From Bacillota bacterium (GTDB lineage Bacteria > Bacillota > Clostridia > Christensenellales > CAG-138), in contig JAEEYN010000061.1 in assembly GCA_016288175.1 (NCBI GenBank), positions 1 to 11,304 on the forward strand: a stretch of DNA of 11,304 nucleotides, given 5' to 3'. Every line of letters begins with the position of its first letter. Positions within the stretch are counted from its first letter, which is position 1. The notes under the pieces were generated by a model, which saw nothing but the letters and a program-made list of their open reading frames with translations, was not told the origin of the DNA and did not search any database. Position numbers and translations under genes: made by a program. Below are positions 1 to 6,714 of the stretch, piece after piece.

Positions 1-954
1 ATCCCCGACGCCGAGGTTCTGCCCGACGAAAGTTGTTCCTGCAAGGGAAACGCTCTGCATCGGCAGCAGCAGGAACTGGTCGATCTTCGCGTAGGCCGTC
101 CAGCCGCTCATGCAGTCGTTGCCGAATTGGTTGATATAGCCTTGAACGAAGATATTCGAGAAGGATGTGACGGCCATCTGCAGCGCCGCGGGGAGGCCGA
201 CCTTCAGGATCTTCTTCATCATTTCCTTATGGATCCTGAGTTTTTTGATGTGCAGCTTCGTGCAGTTATCCGAGCGCATCAGCGTTCTGATAACGAGCAG
301 AGCGGAGAGGAACTGCGCGCCGATCGTCGCGAGAGCAACGCCTTCGACGCCCATCTTGAAAACGAGGACGAAAACAAGGTCGAGCACCGTGTTCGTAACC
401 GCGGAAACAACGAGGAAATAGAACGGGCGCTGCGAATCGCCGACGGCGCGCATGATGCCCGAGCCGATGTTATAGAACATCAGTCCCGTGATGCCTGAAA
501 AATAGATGCGCAGATACGTCGTCGCTTCCGGCAGAACTTCCGCGGGTGTCTTCATCAGCGAAAGCATGAACGGCGTCATCGCGATGCCGATGCCGGTGAA
601 AGCGATGCCCATGATCAGCGTCAGAAACAGCGCCGTATGGACGGTGTCCTGGACCTTGTCGAACTGCTTCGCGCCGTAGTATTGGGAAATAACGACGCCC
701 GCGCCCGCGCTGAGCCCCATGAAGGTTCCGATCAGCGTGTTCATGATCGGGCCGACGTTGCCAACGGCAGCGAACGCCTGGTTGCTGACGTAGTTTCCGA
801 CGACCCAGCTGTCGACCGTGTTATAAAGCTGTTGAAAGATATTGCCGACAAGCAGCGGCAGCGCAAATGTTATGATATGCCTTATTATATTGCCCTGCGT
901 CATGTCCACATCGCGCCGGGCATGCGGGAACCGTTTCCTTACTGCTGTACTCAC
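1..954 (-). CDS. MATE family multidrug/drug-sodium antiporter, 3' end cut by window edge
   Basis: Seen: an open frame of 318 codons runs from a GTG at 954 to base 1 without a stop, so the C-terminal third lies outside the window. The protein is very hydrophobic. After a basic 17-residue lead it carries the MATE N-terminal pattern (FALPLLVGNIFQQLYNTVDS), then a GAGVVISQYYGA loop and a second-half repeat start near residue 250 (KILKVGLPAALQ). Known: MATE proteins are 12-helix inner-membrane antiporters that export cationic or other toxic compounds using a Na+ or H+ gradient. Start choice: AAAGAGGA at 965-972 lies 10 nt before the GTG, whereas the in-frame ATG at 903 has no ribosome site. It is clearly a paralogue of the MATE gene at 2415-3782. 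The substrate cannot be told from sequence. Confidence 0.93.
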   Translation of the reverse strand, partial: MSTAVRKRFPHARRDVDMTQGNIIRHIITFALPLLVGNIFQQLYNTVDSWVVGNYVSNQAFAAVGNVGPIMNTLIGTFMGLSAGAGVVISQYYGAKQFDKVQDTVHTALFLTLIMGIAFTGIGIAMTPFMLSLMKTPAEVLPEATTYLRIYFSGITGLMFYNIGSGIMRAVGDSQRPFYFLVVSAVTNTVLDLVFVLVFKMGVEGVALATIGAQFLSALLVIRTLMRSDNCTKLHIKKLRIHKEMMKKILKVGLPAALQMAVTSFSNIFVQGYINQFGNDCMSGWTAYAKIDQFLLLPMQSVSLAGTTFVGQNLGVGD

Positions 955-964
955 CTTGAATAGA

Positions 965-972
965 TCCTCTTT
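965..972 (-). promoter_or_regulatory. Ribosome binding site deciding the GTG start of the left MATE gene
   Basis: The minus strand reads AAAGAGGA, followed by 10 nt and then GTG at 954. The spacing is slightly long but acceptable. No comparable site precedes the in-frame ATG at 903, so the GTG start with its basic N-terminal extension is preferred. Confidence 0.6.
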
Positions 973-989
973 GACTCTGTTTTGATTCG

Positions 990-1018
990 ATTATAGCACA
1001 TTCGGGGGTGTTTTTAAA
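990..1018 (-). promoter_or_regulatory. Sigma-A promoter of the left MATE gene
   Basis: The minus strand has a perfect -10 TATAAT (990-995) preceded by TGC, which makes it an extended -10. The -35 candidate is TTTAAA (1013-1018), with a 17-nt spacer and 4 of 6 consensus bases. Transcription would begin near 983, giving a leader of about 30 nt before the GTG at 954. The bases at and just after the -10 closely match those of the other MATE promoter at 3794-3809. Confidence 0.75.
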
Positions 1019-1044
1019 GCAGTTCGGCATTTATTTTTCCGACA

Positions 1045-1071
1045 AAAAAGCGGGACAGTGTCCCGCTTTTT
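1045..1071 (-). terminator. Rho-independent terminator after the M28 peptidase gene
   Basis: A perfect 7-bp stem GCGGGAC/GTCCCGC (1050-1056 with 1060-1066) has a 3-nt loop. It is flanked by A-runs on one side and T-runs on the other. On the minus strand it ends in a run of six T residues and lies 14 nt past the TAA at 1085, so it should end the peptidase transcript. The symmetry would let it work in both directions, but no plus-strand gene needs it. Confidence 0.9.
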
Positions 1072-1084
1072 CATTTTCTGTTAA

Positions 1085-2371
1085 TTATTTCTTTCTGAAG
1101 AGGTATTTATCCACGCTGTCCTTCATTGAATCGGAGATCTTCTTCTCGATCGGGAAAACGGGGGCGTTGATGACGCGTTTGGAGAAAGCAAGCACGTTCC
1201 GGAGAGTGATATCGAGCGCTTTCGCGGACATGAACGCGAGCGCGGGATCGTCGCGGCGGTCGTGCATATAGCCCGCGCCGGGCGAAGCGAAGCGGCAGAA
1301 ATTCACCGCGGGCACGCCGTTGTCGGCGAAGGGCACGCTGTCGCTCGAATAAACATGCTCCTTGACCTCCGCGGCCCTGCCCATTTCCTTCATCATCGCG
1401 TCGACATAATTCTTCAGCGGTTCGGCGCCCATCGTGAAGATCTTCTCCGAGCCGAGGATCGGGCCGGCAACATCCACATTGATCATCAGCACATGCTTTT
1501 CAAGCTCGTCCTTATGCGCCGCGGTCCATGCCTTGCTGCCGAGGAGACCCTGCTCCTCGCTGCCGTACCAGTTGAATTTGACGGTGCGCTTCGGCGGATT
1601 CGCCGCGAAATAGCGCAGCATCTCCATGATGATGACCGAGCCGGACATATTATCATACGAACCGGTGGAAAACTCCACGCTGTCGTAATGCGCGCCGAAT
1701 GAAACGATCTCATCCGGGAATTCCGTTCCGGGGATCACGGCGCAGACATTGCGCGAATAACCGTCGAAGCGGCGGCTCTTCACAACGAGCCGGACCTTTG
1801 AGGCGCCGAGGGTAACGAGCTCGAGCGCGTCCCTCGCGCGGAGATTGACGAGGATATTGTCCCCGAACGCGCCGGTGTAGGTTTCGCGGATCTTGCGGAT
1901 ATCGAGGTCCGTTTCGCCTTCCTTATCGAAGATCGAGCTGGAATAGCTGATTATCGCCGCCGGTTTCGCCTTCTGAAGGCGCTCGTACATCGCGTAGCCG
2001 ACGCGTCCGTTGACGAGCACTGCCTTCCCCGCGGCGCCGACAAGGTTCGCTTCGAGAGCATCCTCAACATACTTGATTTCAAGCTCAAGCCCCTCTTCGG
2101 GGGTGGATTCGGAACGGATATAGCCGGTGACGCTGTATTCCTTCTCATAGGGCTCGAGCACTGTCAGTACCGCTTTTTCAACGCGGCCGGCCGAGGCCTC
2201 AAAGGTTTCGATCGCGCATGCGGCGCCGGTTGATTCCGCCTCCTCCTTCAGCCTTTCCGCCGCGCTCGTTTCCGCGCCGGTGCAGCTGACGCGCTCGTGG
2301 GCAAGGCTCAGCATCAGTTTGTATGCCCGCTCCGCAGAAACCTCGCAAAAATCTTTTTCAAATTCGGTCAT
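1085..2371 (-). CDS. M28 family zinc aminopeptidase, cytoplasmic
   Basis: Seen: 428 residues with the full set of M28 di-zinc positions. These are HYD (His228, Asp230), the bridging Asp240 in SYDN, the catalytic base and ligand pair Glu272-Glu273 in GSEEQGLLGS, Asp300 in NVDVAG, and His370 in YMHDRRDD. Residues about 75-200 resemble a protease-associated (PA) domain inserted before the catalytic core. No signal peptide or membrane segment is visible, so it probably acts in the cytoplasm. Known: M28 enzymes remove N-terminal residues from peptides. Inference: a role in peptide turnover, with unknown residue preference. The ATG at 2371 is preceded by AAAGGCGG at about 9 nt. It lies 43 nt after the MATE gene and may be partly co-transcribed with it. 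No separate promoter was recognised. Confidence 0.92.
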   Translation of the reverse strand: MTEFEKDFCEVSAERAYKLMLSLAHERVSCTGAETSAAERLKEEAESTGAACAIETFEASAGRVEKAVLTVLEPYEKEYSVTGYIRSESTPEEGLELEIKYVEDALEANLVGAAGKAVLVNGRVGYAMYERLQKAKPAAIISYSSSIFDKEGETDLDIRKIRETYTGAFGDNILVNLRARDALELVTLGASKVRLVVKSRRFDGYSRNVCAVIPGTEFPDEIVSFGAHYDSVEFSTGSYDNMSGSVIIMEMLRYFAANPPKRTVKFNWYGSEEQGLLGSKAWTAAHKDELEKHVLMINVDVAGPILGSEKIFTMGAEPLKNYVDAMMKEMGRAAEVKEHVYSSDSVPFADNGVPAVNFCRFASPGAGYMHDRRDDPALAFMSAKALDITLRNVLAFSKRVINAPVFPIEKKISDSMKDSVDKYLFRKK

Positions 2372-2392
2372 TGCAGCAATCCGCCTTTCTTT

Positions 2393-2430
2393 TTGAATAA
2401 TTAAAGCAGGGTGCTCAAAGCCCCTGCTTT
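2393..2430 (-). terminator. Weak terminator or attenuator hairpin overlapping the 3' end of the MATE gene
   Basis: AAAGCAGGG and CCCTGCTTT (2403-2411 and 2422-2430) form a 9-bp inverted repeat with a 10-nt loop. The minus-strand left arm lies in the last codons of the MATE gene, and the TGA at 2415-2417 falls in the loop. On the minus strand the tail is only CTTTAATTATT, a poor U-tract. Partial termination with read-through into the peptidase gene is therefore more likely than a full stop. Confidence 0.5.
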
Positions 2431-3782
2431 TTCAACATTTTTTGTTCTTTGAGCTCGAAATTATGCATCCAGTCCGCTTTGAAGTAATAGACGATGAATG
2501 CGATCGAGCTCAGCGTCCATGTCAGCGGGTATGCCCAGAAGACGACGCCGATATCCGGGATCAGTTTTACGGTAATCGTGATGTACGTAACGCGGATCAC
2601 GCACCAGCATATCAGCATAACAAGCATCGGCACCGTTGTTTTTCCGCTTCCGCGGATTATGCCCGCCATGCAGTGCGAAAGCGACAGCAGGCAATAGAAC
2701 AGCGCTTCCGTCCGCGCCTGGCGAACGCCGAATGCGACAACGTTCGGATCGGAGTTGAACATGGCGATCAGGTGCGGGGCAAGGATCACGAACAGCACGC
2801 CGATGATCTCCGCGATCGCAATGCCGGAAGCGAGTCCGAACACCGTGCCCTTCTTGACGCGGTCGTATTTTTTCGCGCCGAGATTCTGGCTTGTAAAGGT
2901 CGTGAGCGAAACGCTGAAGCTCGTGACCGGCAGGAAAGCGAAGCCCTCAAGCTTCGAATAGGAGCCGCAGCCCGCCATCGCGTCCGGGCCGAAAGCGTTG
3001 ATGTTGGTCTGAACGATAACGTTTGCGAAGCCGATGACGGAGTTCTGCACGCCGGTCGGCAGGCCGGTCGCAAGGATCTCCTTTAAAAGCGTCTTGTCGA
3101 AGCGGATATCCTTCGGCGTGATGCGGTGCACGTCGTTAACGGTCGTGAGCTTGATGAACGAGAGCGTCGCGCTCAAAAACTGGGAGATCGCCGTTGCCGC
3201 CGCCGCGCCGATGATCCCGAAATTCAGGAATTTGACGAAGAGGATATCGAGCAGAACGTTCGTAACGGAGGCGACGATGAGGTAATAGAGCGGGTGGCGG
3301 CTGTCGCCCCTCGCCTGGAAAATTCCGTTGAAGGAGTTATACAGAACGCTGCCGATGGAGCCGGCGAAATACACGCGGAAATATTTGACGGATTCCGGGA
3401 AAACCTCCTCCGGCGTGTTCATAAGGCGGAGAATCAGCGGAGTGCAGGTCATGCCGAAGACCATCAGCACGATGCCGGCGCAGATGCCGAAAGCGACGGT
3501 CGTATGCACCGCTCTGTGCACAAGGTCGTATTTCTGCGCGCCGTAATAGCGCCCGATCACAACGCCCGCGCCGACGAAGACGCCGTAGATGAATCCGACG
3601 ATCAAAAAAATCAGACTGCCGGAGGAGGCAACGGCCGCAAGCGCCTGCTTGCCGAGCACCTTGCCCACAACGAGCGAGTCCGCGATATTGTACATCTGCT
3701 GGAACAACTGCCCGATGAATATCGGCAGTGCGAACAGAGCGATTTTGCTGTAGATTTTGCCTTCGGTCATTTCGTGCCTCAT
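2415..3782 (-). CDS. MATE family multidrug/drug-sodium antiporter, complete
   Basis: Seen: 455 residues, the normal MATE length, with about 12 hydrophobic segments in two halves. The first half opens with ALPIFIGQLFQQMYNIADS near residue 17, and the second near residue 235 (ILATGLPTGVQNSVIG). GAGVVIGRYYGAQKYD marks the loop after the second helix. Known: MATE carriers in the inner membrane expel drugs or metabolites in exchange for Na+ or H+. The substrate is not predictable here. Start: GAGGGG lies about 5 nt before the ATG at 3782. An internal ATG four codons later lacks its own site. It is clearly homologous to the truncated MATE gene at 1-954. It is read from a perfect consensus promoter, so constitutive expression is plausible unless a repressor binds the inverted repeat there. 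Confidence 0.95.
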   Translation of the reverse strand: MRHEMTEGKIYSKIALFALPIFIGQLFQQMYNIADSLVVGKVLGKQALAAVASSGSLIFLIVGFIYGVFVGAGVVIGRYYGAQKYDLVHRAVHTTVAFGICAGIVLMVFGMTCTPLILRLMNTPEEVFPESVKYFRVYFAGSIGSVLYNSFNGIFQARGDSRHPLYYLIVASVTNVLLDILFVKFLNFGIIGAAAATAISQFLSATLSFIKLTTVNDVHRITPKDIRFDKTLLKEILATGLPTGVQNSVIGFANVIVQTNINAFGPDAMAGCGSYSKLEGFAFLPVTSFSVSLTTFTSQNLGAKKYDRVKKGTVFGLASGIAIAEIIGVLFVILAPHLIAMFNSDPNVVAFGVRQARTEALFYCLLSLSHCMAGIIRGSGKTTVPMLVMLICWCVIRVTYITITVKLIPDIGVVFWAYPLTWTLSSIAFIVYYFKADWMHNFELKEQKMLKKQGL

Positions 3783-3783
3783 A

Positions 3784-3815
3784 TGAGCCCCTCTTTTGAT
3801 TAGATTATAGGCTCA
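3784..3815. repeat. Inverted repeat spanning -10 and start region of the MATE promoter
   Basis: TGAGCC at 3784-3789 and GGCTCA at 3810-3815 are exact inverted copies separated by 20 bp. One arm lies in the promoter spacer. The other overlaps the ribosome site, and the pair encloses the -10 and probable start point. The position would suit an operator, but 6-bp arms can arise by chance. Confidence 0.3.
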
Positions 3816-3832
3816 GCCGCATTTTTTGTCAA
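3804..3832 (-). promoter_or_regulatory. Perfect consensus sigma-A promoter of the right MATE gene
   Basis: The minus strand has TTGACA (3827-3832), a 17-nt spacer and TATAAT (3804-3809), all matching consensus. The start would be near 3797, leaving a leader of about 15 nt before the ATG at 3782. Confidence 0.92.
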
Positions 3833-3863
3833 CGCGGAAATGAGAATATACCGGCCTGGGGGC

Positions 3864-3896
3864 AAAGAAAAGTCCCGGGCATCTCCGCCCGGTACT
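3864..3896 (-). terminator. Rho-independent terminator after tgt
   Basis: On the minus strand AGT-a-CCGGGC pairs with GCCCGG-g-ACT (3871-3896), with one mismatch and a 6-nt loop, followed by TTTTCTTT. It lies 14 nt past the tgt stop at 3911 and separates tgt from the MATE promoter. Confidence 0.8.
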
Positions 3897-3910
3897 CCGT
3901 TTCGCTTTTC

Positions 3911-5053
3911 TCAATCATCCGCGAATTCGCTGAGGATCAGCCTGTACTTTTGATAAAACCGTTCAAAAGTACCGTTTTCGATCTCCGAACGCATGCGCGC
4001 CGTCAGATCGTTATAGAAATACAGATTATGCAGCACGCAGAGGCGCATTCCGAGGCGTTCATCGGCCTTCAGCAGATGGCGGATGTACGCCCGCGAATGA
4101 TTCCGGCAGGCGGGACAGCTGCAGTTTTCGTCGATCGGGCGCTCGTCCAGAGTGTACTTTTCCGCTAAAAGACGCCGTTTTCCGCTCCATGTGAACACAT
4201 TGCCGTGCTGCGCGTTCCGCAAGGGCAGCACGCAGTCGAAAAAATCGATGCCGCGGTGTACGCCTTCGAGAATGTTCAGCGGAGTGCCAACGCCCATCAG
4301 ATAGCGCGGCTTATCCTTCGGCATTTCGGGTTCGACGGCTTCGATGATCTCATACATCTCCTCCGCGGTCTCGCCGACGGACAGCCCGCCGATCGCGTAA
4401 CCGTCGCATGGAATTTCGCGGATCTCGCGCATATGCCGGGCGCGGATATCCGGGAAAACACCGCCCTGGTTTATGCCGAAAAGCATCTGATCCCGATTCA
4501 GCGTGCGCTCATCCGCGTTCAGTCGGTCGAGCTCCTCCCGGCAGCGGACGAGCCAGCGCGTCGTCCTGCCGACCGACCGTTCGACGTATTTGCGCGGAGA
4601 CGGATTGGCAATGCATTCATCGAACGCCATCGCGATGGTCGAAGCGAGGTTCGACTGGATCCGGATCGACTCCTCCGGCCCGATGAATATCTTCCTGCCG
4701 TCGAGATAGGAAATGAAGCCGACGCCCTGCTCTGTGATCTTCCTCCGATGCGCGAGTGAAAAGACCTGGAAACCGCCGCTGTCGGTCAGAACCGGACCGT
4801 CCCAGTTCATGAATTTGCGAAGGCCGCCGAGCGCCCGGACCGTCTCATCGCCGGGGCGAAGATGCAGATGATAAGTGTTCGAAAGTTCGACCGTGCAGCC
4901 GACATCCCGAAGGTCCTCCGGCCCCGCGCCTCCGCGGATCGCGGCAGCGGTGCCGACGTTCATAAAGACCGGGGTCTCGATCGTTCCGTGAACTGTTTCG
5001 AATGTTGTGCGCCTTGCATTCCCGCATTGCGCTTTCAGCTCAAGTTTGCCCAT
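3911..5053 (-). CDS. tgt: tRNA-guanine(34) transglycosylase (TGT)
   Basis: Known role: TGT swaps guanine at wobble position 34 of Asp, Asn, His and Tyr tRNAs for preQ1 (queuine in some bacteria), within queuosine synthesis in the cytoplasm. Seen: 380 residues, the usual bacterial length, forming a TIM barrel. TDSGGFQVF holds the general acid/base Asp91; AFDEC holds Asp145 and Cys147; GINQGG and GGLSVGE shape the base pocket; FDCVLPLRNA holds the nucleophile Asp273. Zinc ligands are Cys311, Cys313, Cys316 (CSCPAC) and His342. The retained Cys147 and Val226 resemble preQ1-using enzymes, although some Clostridia use queuine. Start: GAGG lies 5 nt before the ATG. It stands alone between its own promoter and terminator. 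The frequent partners queA, yajC and secDF are not beside it. Confidence 0.97.
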   Translation of the reverse strand: MGKLELKAQCGNARRTTFETVHGTIETPVFMNVGTAAAIRGGAGPEDLRDVGCTVELSNTYHLHLRPGDETVRALGGLRKFMNWDGPVLTDSGGFQVFSLAHRRKITEQGVGFISYLDGRKIFIGPEESIRIQSNLASTIAMAFDECIANPSPRKYVERSVGRTTRWLVRCREELDRLNADERTLNRDQMLFGINQGGVFPDIRARHMREIREIPCDGYAIGGLSVGETAEEMYEIIEAVEPEMPKDKPRYLMGVGTPLNILEGVHRGIDFFDCVLPLRNAQHGNVFTWSGKRRLLAEKYTLDERPIDENCSCPACRNHSRAYIRHLLKADERLGMRLCVLHNLYFYNDLTARMRSEIENGTFERFYQKYRLILSEFADD

Positions 5054-5086
5054 TTTCGCCTCGCCGATAATCTTTTCTTCCCGTTT

Positions 5087-5115
5087 ATTTTATCAGTTTA
5101 CGCTTTGGATTTCAA
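5087..5115 (-). promoter_or_regulatory. Sigma-A promoter of tgt
   Basis: The minus strand has TTGAAA (5110-5115), a 17-nt spacer and TAAAAT (5087-5092), with TGA just before the -10 making an extended -10. The start near 5080 gives a leader of about 27 nt, too short to hold a preQ1 riboswitch. Confidence 0.8.
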
Positions 5116-5132
5116 TCACCGCGCTGCAAAAC

Positions 5133-5172
5133 CCAAAACAAAACCGCCGCGGGGCGTTAAGCTCCGCGGCGG
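5133..5172 (-). terminator. Strong Rho-independent terminator of the opp operon
   Basis: A 9-bp perfect stem CCGCCGCGG/CCGCGGCGG (5144-5152 with 5164-5172) extends by two more pairs past one mismatch. On the minus strand it is followed by TTTTGTTTT. It begins 17 nt after the stop of the small membrane protein gene, which places that gene inside the opp transcript. Confidence 0.93.
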
Positions 5173-5189
5173 AACAGATAGGATGCGGT

Positions 5190-5615
5190 TTAAGTCAGGC
5201 TGTTGCGGATAATCACAAGAGCTATCGCCACGGCAATGAAACCCAGACCAACTATTATCAAATGCCATGCGATCTTGCGCTTACCTTTCGCTGCCTCCTT
5301 GTAGTCATAATATGTCTTTGGCGTCTTTTCGTCGCTCACATATCCGCGGCGAACCCGGCGCATCGAACTGAAGCTGTAGGTGATGCCGTCGAGGGCACCT
5401 TCCTTGATTACGAGAGTCAACAGTCCGACGCAAGTCAGCAGGATCCCGGGAACGGTGAACGCGTCGCATAGGATCCGCAGAACCGTGCCCTTGTCCTCGG
5501 TCTTGAAAAGACCTTTGAGGATGCAGAACAGCAGAGCGATCACCAAACCGACGACGACAGTCGCCACGTACTTGACCAGAGTGTGTTTCTTACTGCTTTC
5601 TTGCTGCATTTGCAT
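5190..5615 (-). CDS. Small membrane protein, DUF3899-like, last gene of the opp operon
   Basis: Seen: 141 residues with three hydrophobic segments at about 14-34, 51-71 and 115-136. Between the second and third is a basic cytoplasmic-looking loop that begins GALDGITYSFSSMRR. That motif resembles small DUF3899 membrane proteins of Bacillota; this is recall, not a search. No catalytic motif is visible and the function is unknown. Start: the frame also offers a TTG at 5618 and an ATG at 5609. The ATG at 5615 is chosen, but no close ribosome site supports any of them; GGAAG lies about 12 nt away. The gene overlaps the end of oppF by 26 nt and lies just before the operon terminator, so translational coupling to oppF is likely. 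Confidence 0.8.
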   Translation of the reverse strand: MQMQQESSKKHTLVKYVATVVVGLVIALLFCILKGLFKTEDKGTVLRILCDAFTVPGILLTCVGLLTLVIKEGALDGITYSFSSMRRVRRGYVSDEKTPKTYYDYKEAAKGKRKIAWHLIIVGLGFIAVAIALVIIRNSLT

Positions 5616-6714
5616 CAATATCGGCTACTTCCTTGCGATACTTCTCGCACTCTGCGGTATTGCACAGCACGAAGTGTCCGGGAATAACCTCCTTGAACTC
5701 CGGTCCTTCTTCCGTATAGTCATGCGAAAGCGCGGGAACGTAGGTGATACGCTTGCGGCGCTTCTCGTAGTTCGGGTCGGGAAGAGGAATTGCGGAGAGC
5801 AGCGACCTTGTGTAGGGATGGAGCGGATGCGCGAACAGCTCATCGGAATCCGCAAGCTCGACCATCCTGCCGAAGTACATAACGCCGATCCTGTCGGAGA
5901 AGTACTTAACAACGCTGAGGTCGTGGGCGATGAACATGATCGTCAGACCCATTTCATCGCGCAGATCGTTCATCAGGTTGATGACCTGCGCCTGAATCGA
6001 AACGTCAAGAGCGCTGATAGGCTCGTCGGCGATGATCAGGTCGGGCTGAAGGACGATCGCGCGGGCAATGCCGATACGCTGCCTCTGGCCGCCGGAGAAC
6101 TCATGCGGATAACGCTCTGCATGCTCGGGGACCAGACCGACCTTTTCAAGAACCTCGGAAACGCGGTCGTCGATGAACTGCTTATCACGAATGCCGCGGA
6201 TCTTGAGGCCTTCCGCGATGATCTCGCGAACGGTCATACGGGGGTCAAGGGAGCCGACAGGATCCTGGAAGATCATCTGGATCTTTGTCATTAGATCCTT
6301 ATGGACGACTCTGTCCTCATTCAGCGCCGCAACGGCTGCGGTGTCGCCCGCTGCCTTTGCTTCGGCAAGCTTCTGCTTCCAGCGCTTTACGGCGTCGGCA
6401 CCCATGCCGATCCTCTTGCCGCGGAAATAGACATCGCCGTCAGTGAGCGGGTACAGGCCGATGATCGAACGACCGGTGGTCGTTTTACCGCAGCCGGACT
6501 CGCCGACGAGGCCGAATACTTCGCCCTTCCGGATGTTGAAGCTTACGTCGTCGACAGCCTTGGTCGATTTGAAGTACTGCTTCAGATGCTCGACGCGAAG
6601 GAGAGGCTCCTTGCTCGGATCGAAGTTGGGGGTATAATTGTCAACTCTGAGTTTCCTGTCGAGTTCACTGGCCTTATCATGGGCTTCTACCTGCATGTTA
6701 TTCTTTTCAGCCAT
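5590..6714 (-). CDS. oppF: Oligopeptide ABC importer ATP-binding subunit OppF
   Basis: Known role: one of the two cytoplasmic ATPases that drive peptide import through OppBC. Seen: 374 residues with Walker A GESGCGKT (71-78), Q-loop Gln150 in IFQDP, signature SGGQ (207-210), Walker B LIIADEP (Asp230, Glu231), and switch His264. The C-terminal HPLHPYTRSLLSAIPLPDP segment (from about 296) is typical of peptide and nickel importers. A charged, helix-prone stretch at about 104-140 enlarges the region between the N-terminal sheet and the Q-loop. The C-terminus keeps only two cysteines and lacks the FxxRC part of the usual cysteine motif. Start: GGAGGTG lies 6 nt before the ATG at 6714, so the GTG at 6723 is rejected. 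The start overlaps the oppD stop by 8 nt. Confidence 0.95.
   Translation of the reverse strand: MAEKNNMQVEAHDKASELDRKLRVDNYTPNFDPSKEPLLRVEHLKQYFKSTKAVDDVSFNIRKGEVFGLVGESGCGKTTTGRSIIGLYPLTDGDVYFRGKRIGMGADAVKRWKQKLAEAKAAGDTAAVAALNEDRVVHKDLMTKIQMIFQDPVGSLDPRMTVREIIAEGLKIRGIRDKQFIDDRVSEVLEKVGLVPEHAERYPHEFSGGQRQRIGIARAIVLQPDLIIADEPISALDVSIQAQVINLMNDLRDEMGLTIMFIAHDLSVVKYFSDRIGVMYFGRMVELADSDELFAHPLHPYTRSLLSAIPLPDPNYEKRRKRITYVPALSHDYTEEGPEFKEVIPGHFVLCNTAECEKYRKEVADIDANAARKQ

Noticed and set aside
2442..3803. Plus-strand frames opposite the right MATE gene (2442-3086 and 3126-3803)
   Set aside because: The translations are polar, low in hydrophobic structure and unlike any family. The minus strand holds a full-length MATE transporter with promoter and ribosome site.
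4205..4759. Plus-strand 184-codon frame opposite tgt
   Set aside because: It is a shadow of the tgt gene, which has every catalytic and zinc residue on the other strand.
5054..5132. preQ1 riboswitch upstream of tgt
   Set aside because: The promoter at 5087-5115 leaves a leader of only about 27 nt, with no pseudoknot-like arrangement visible.
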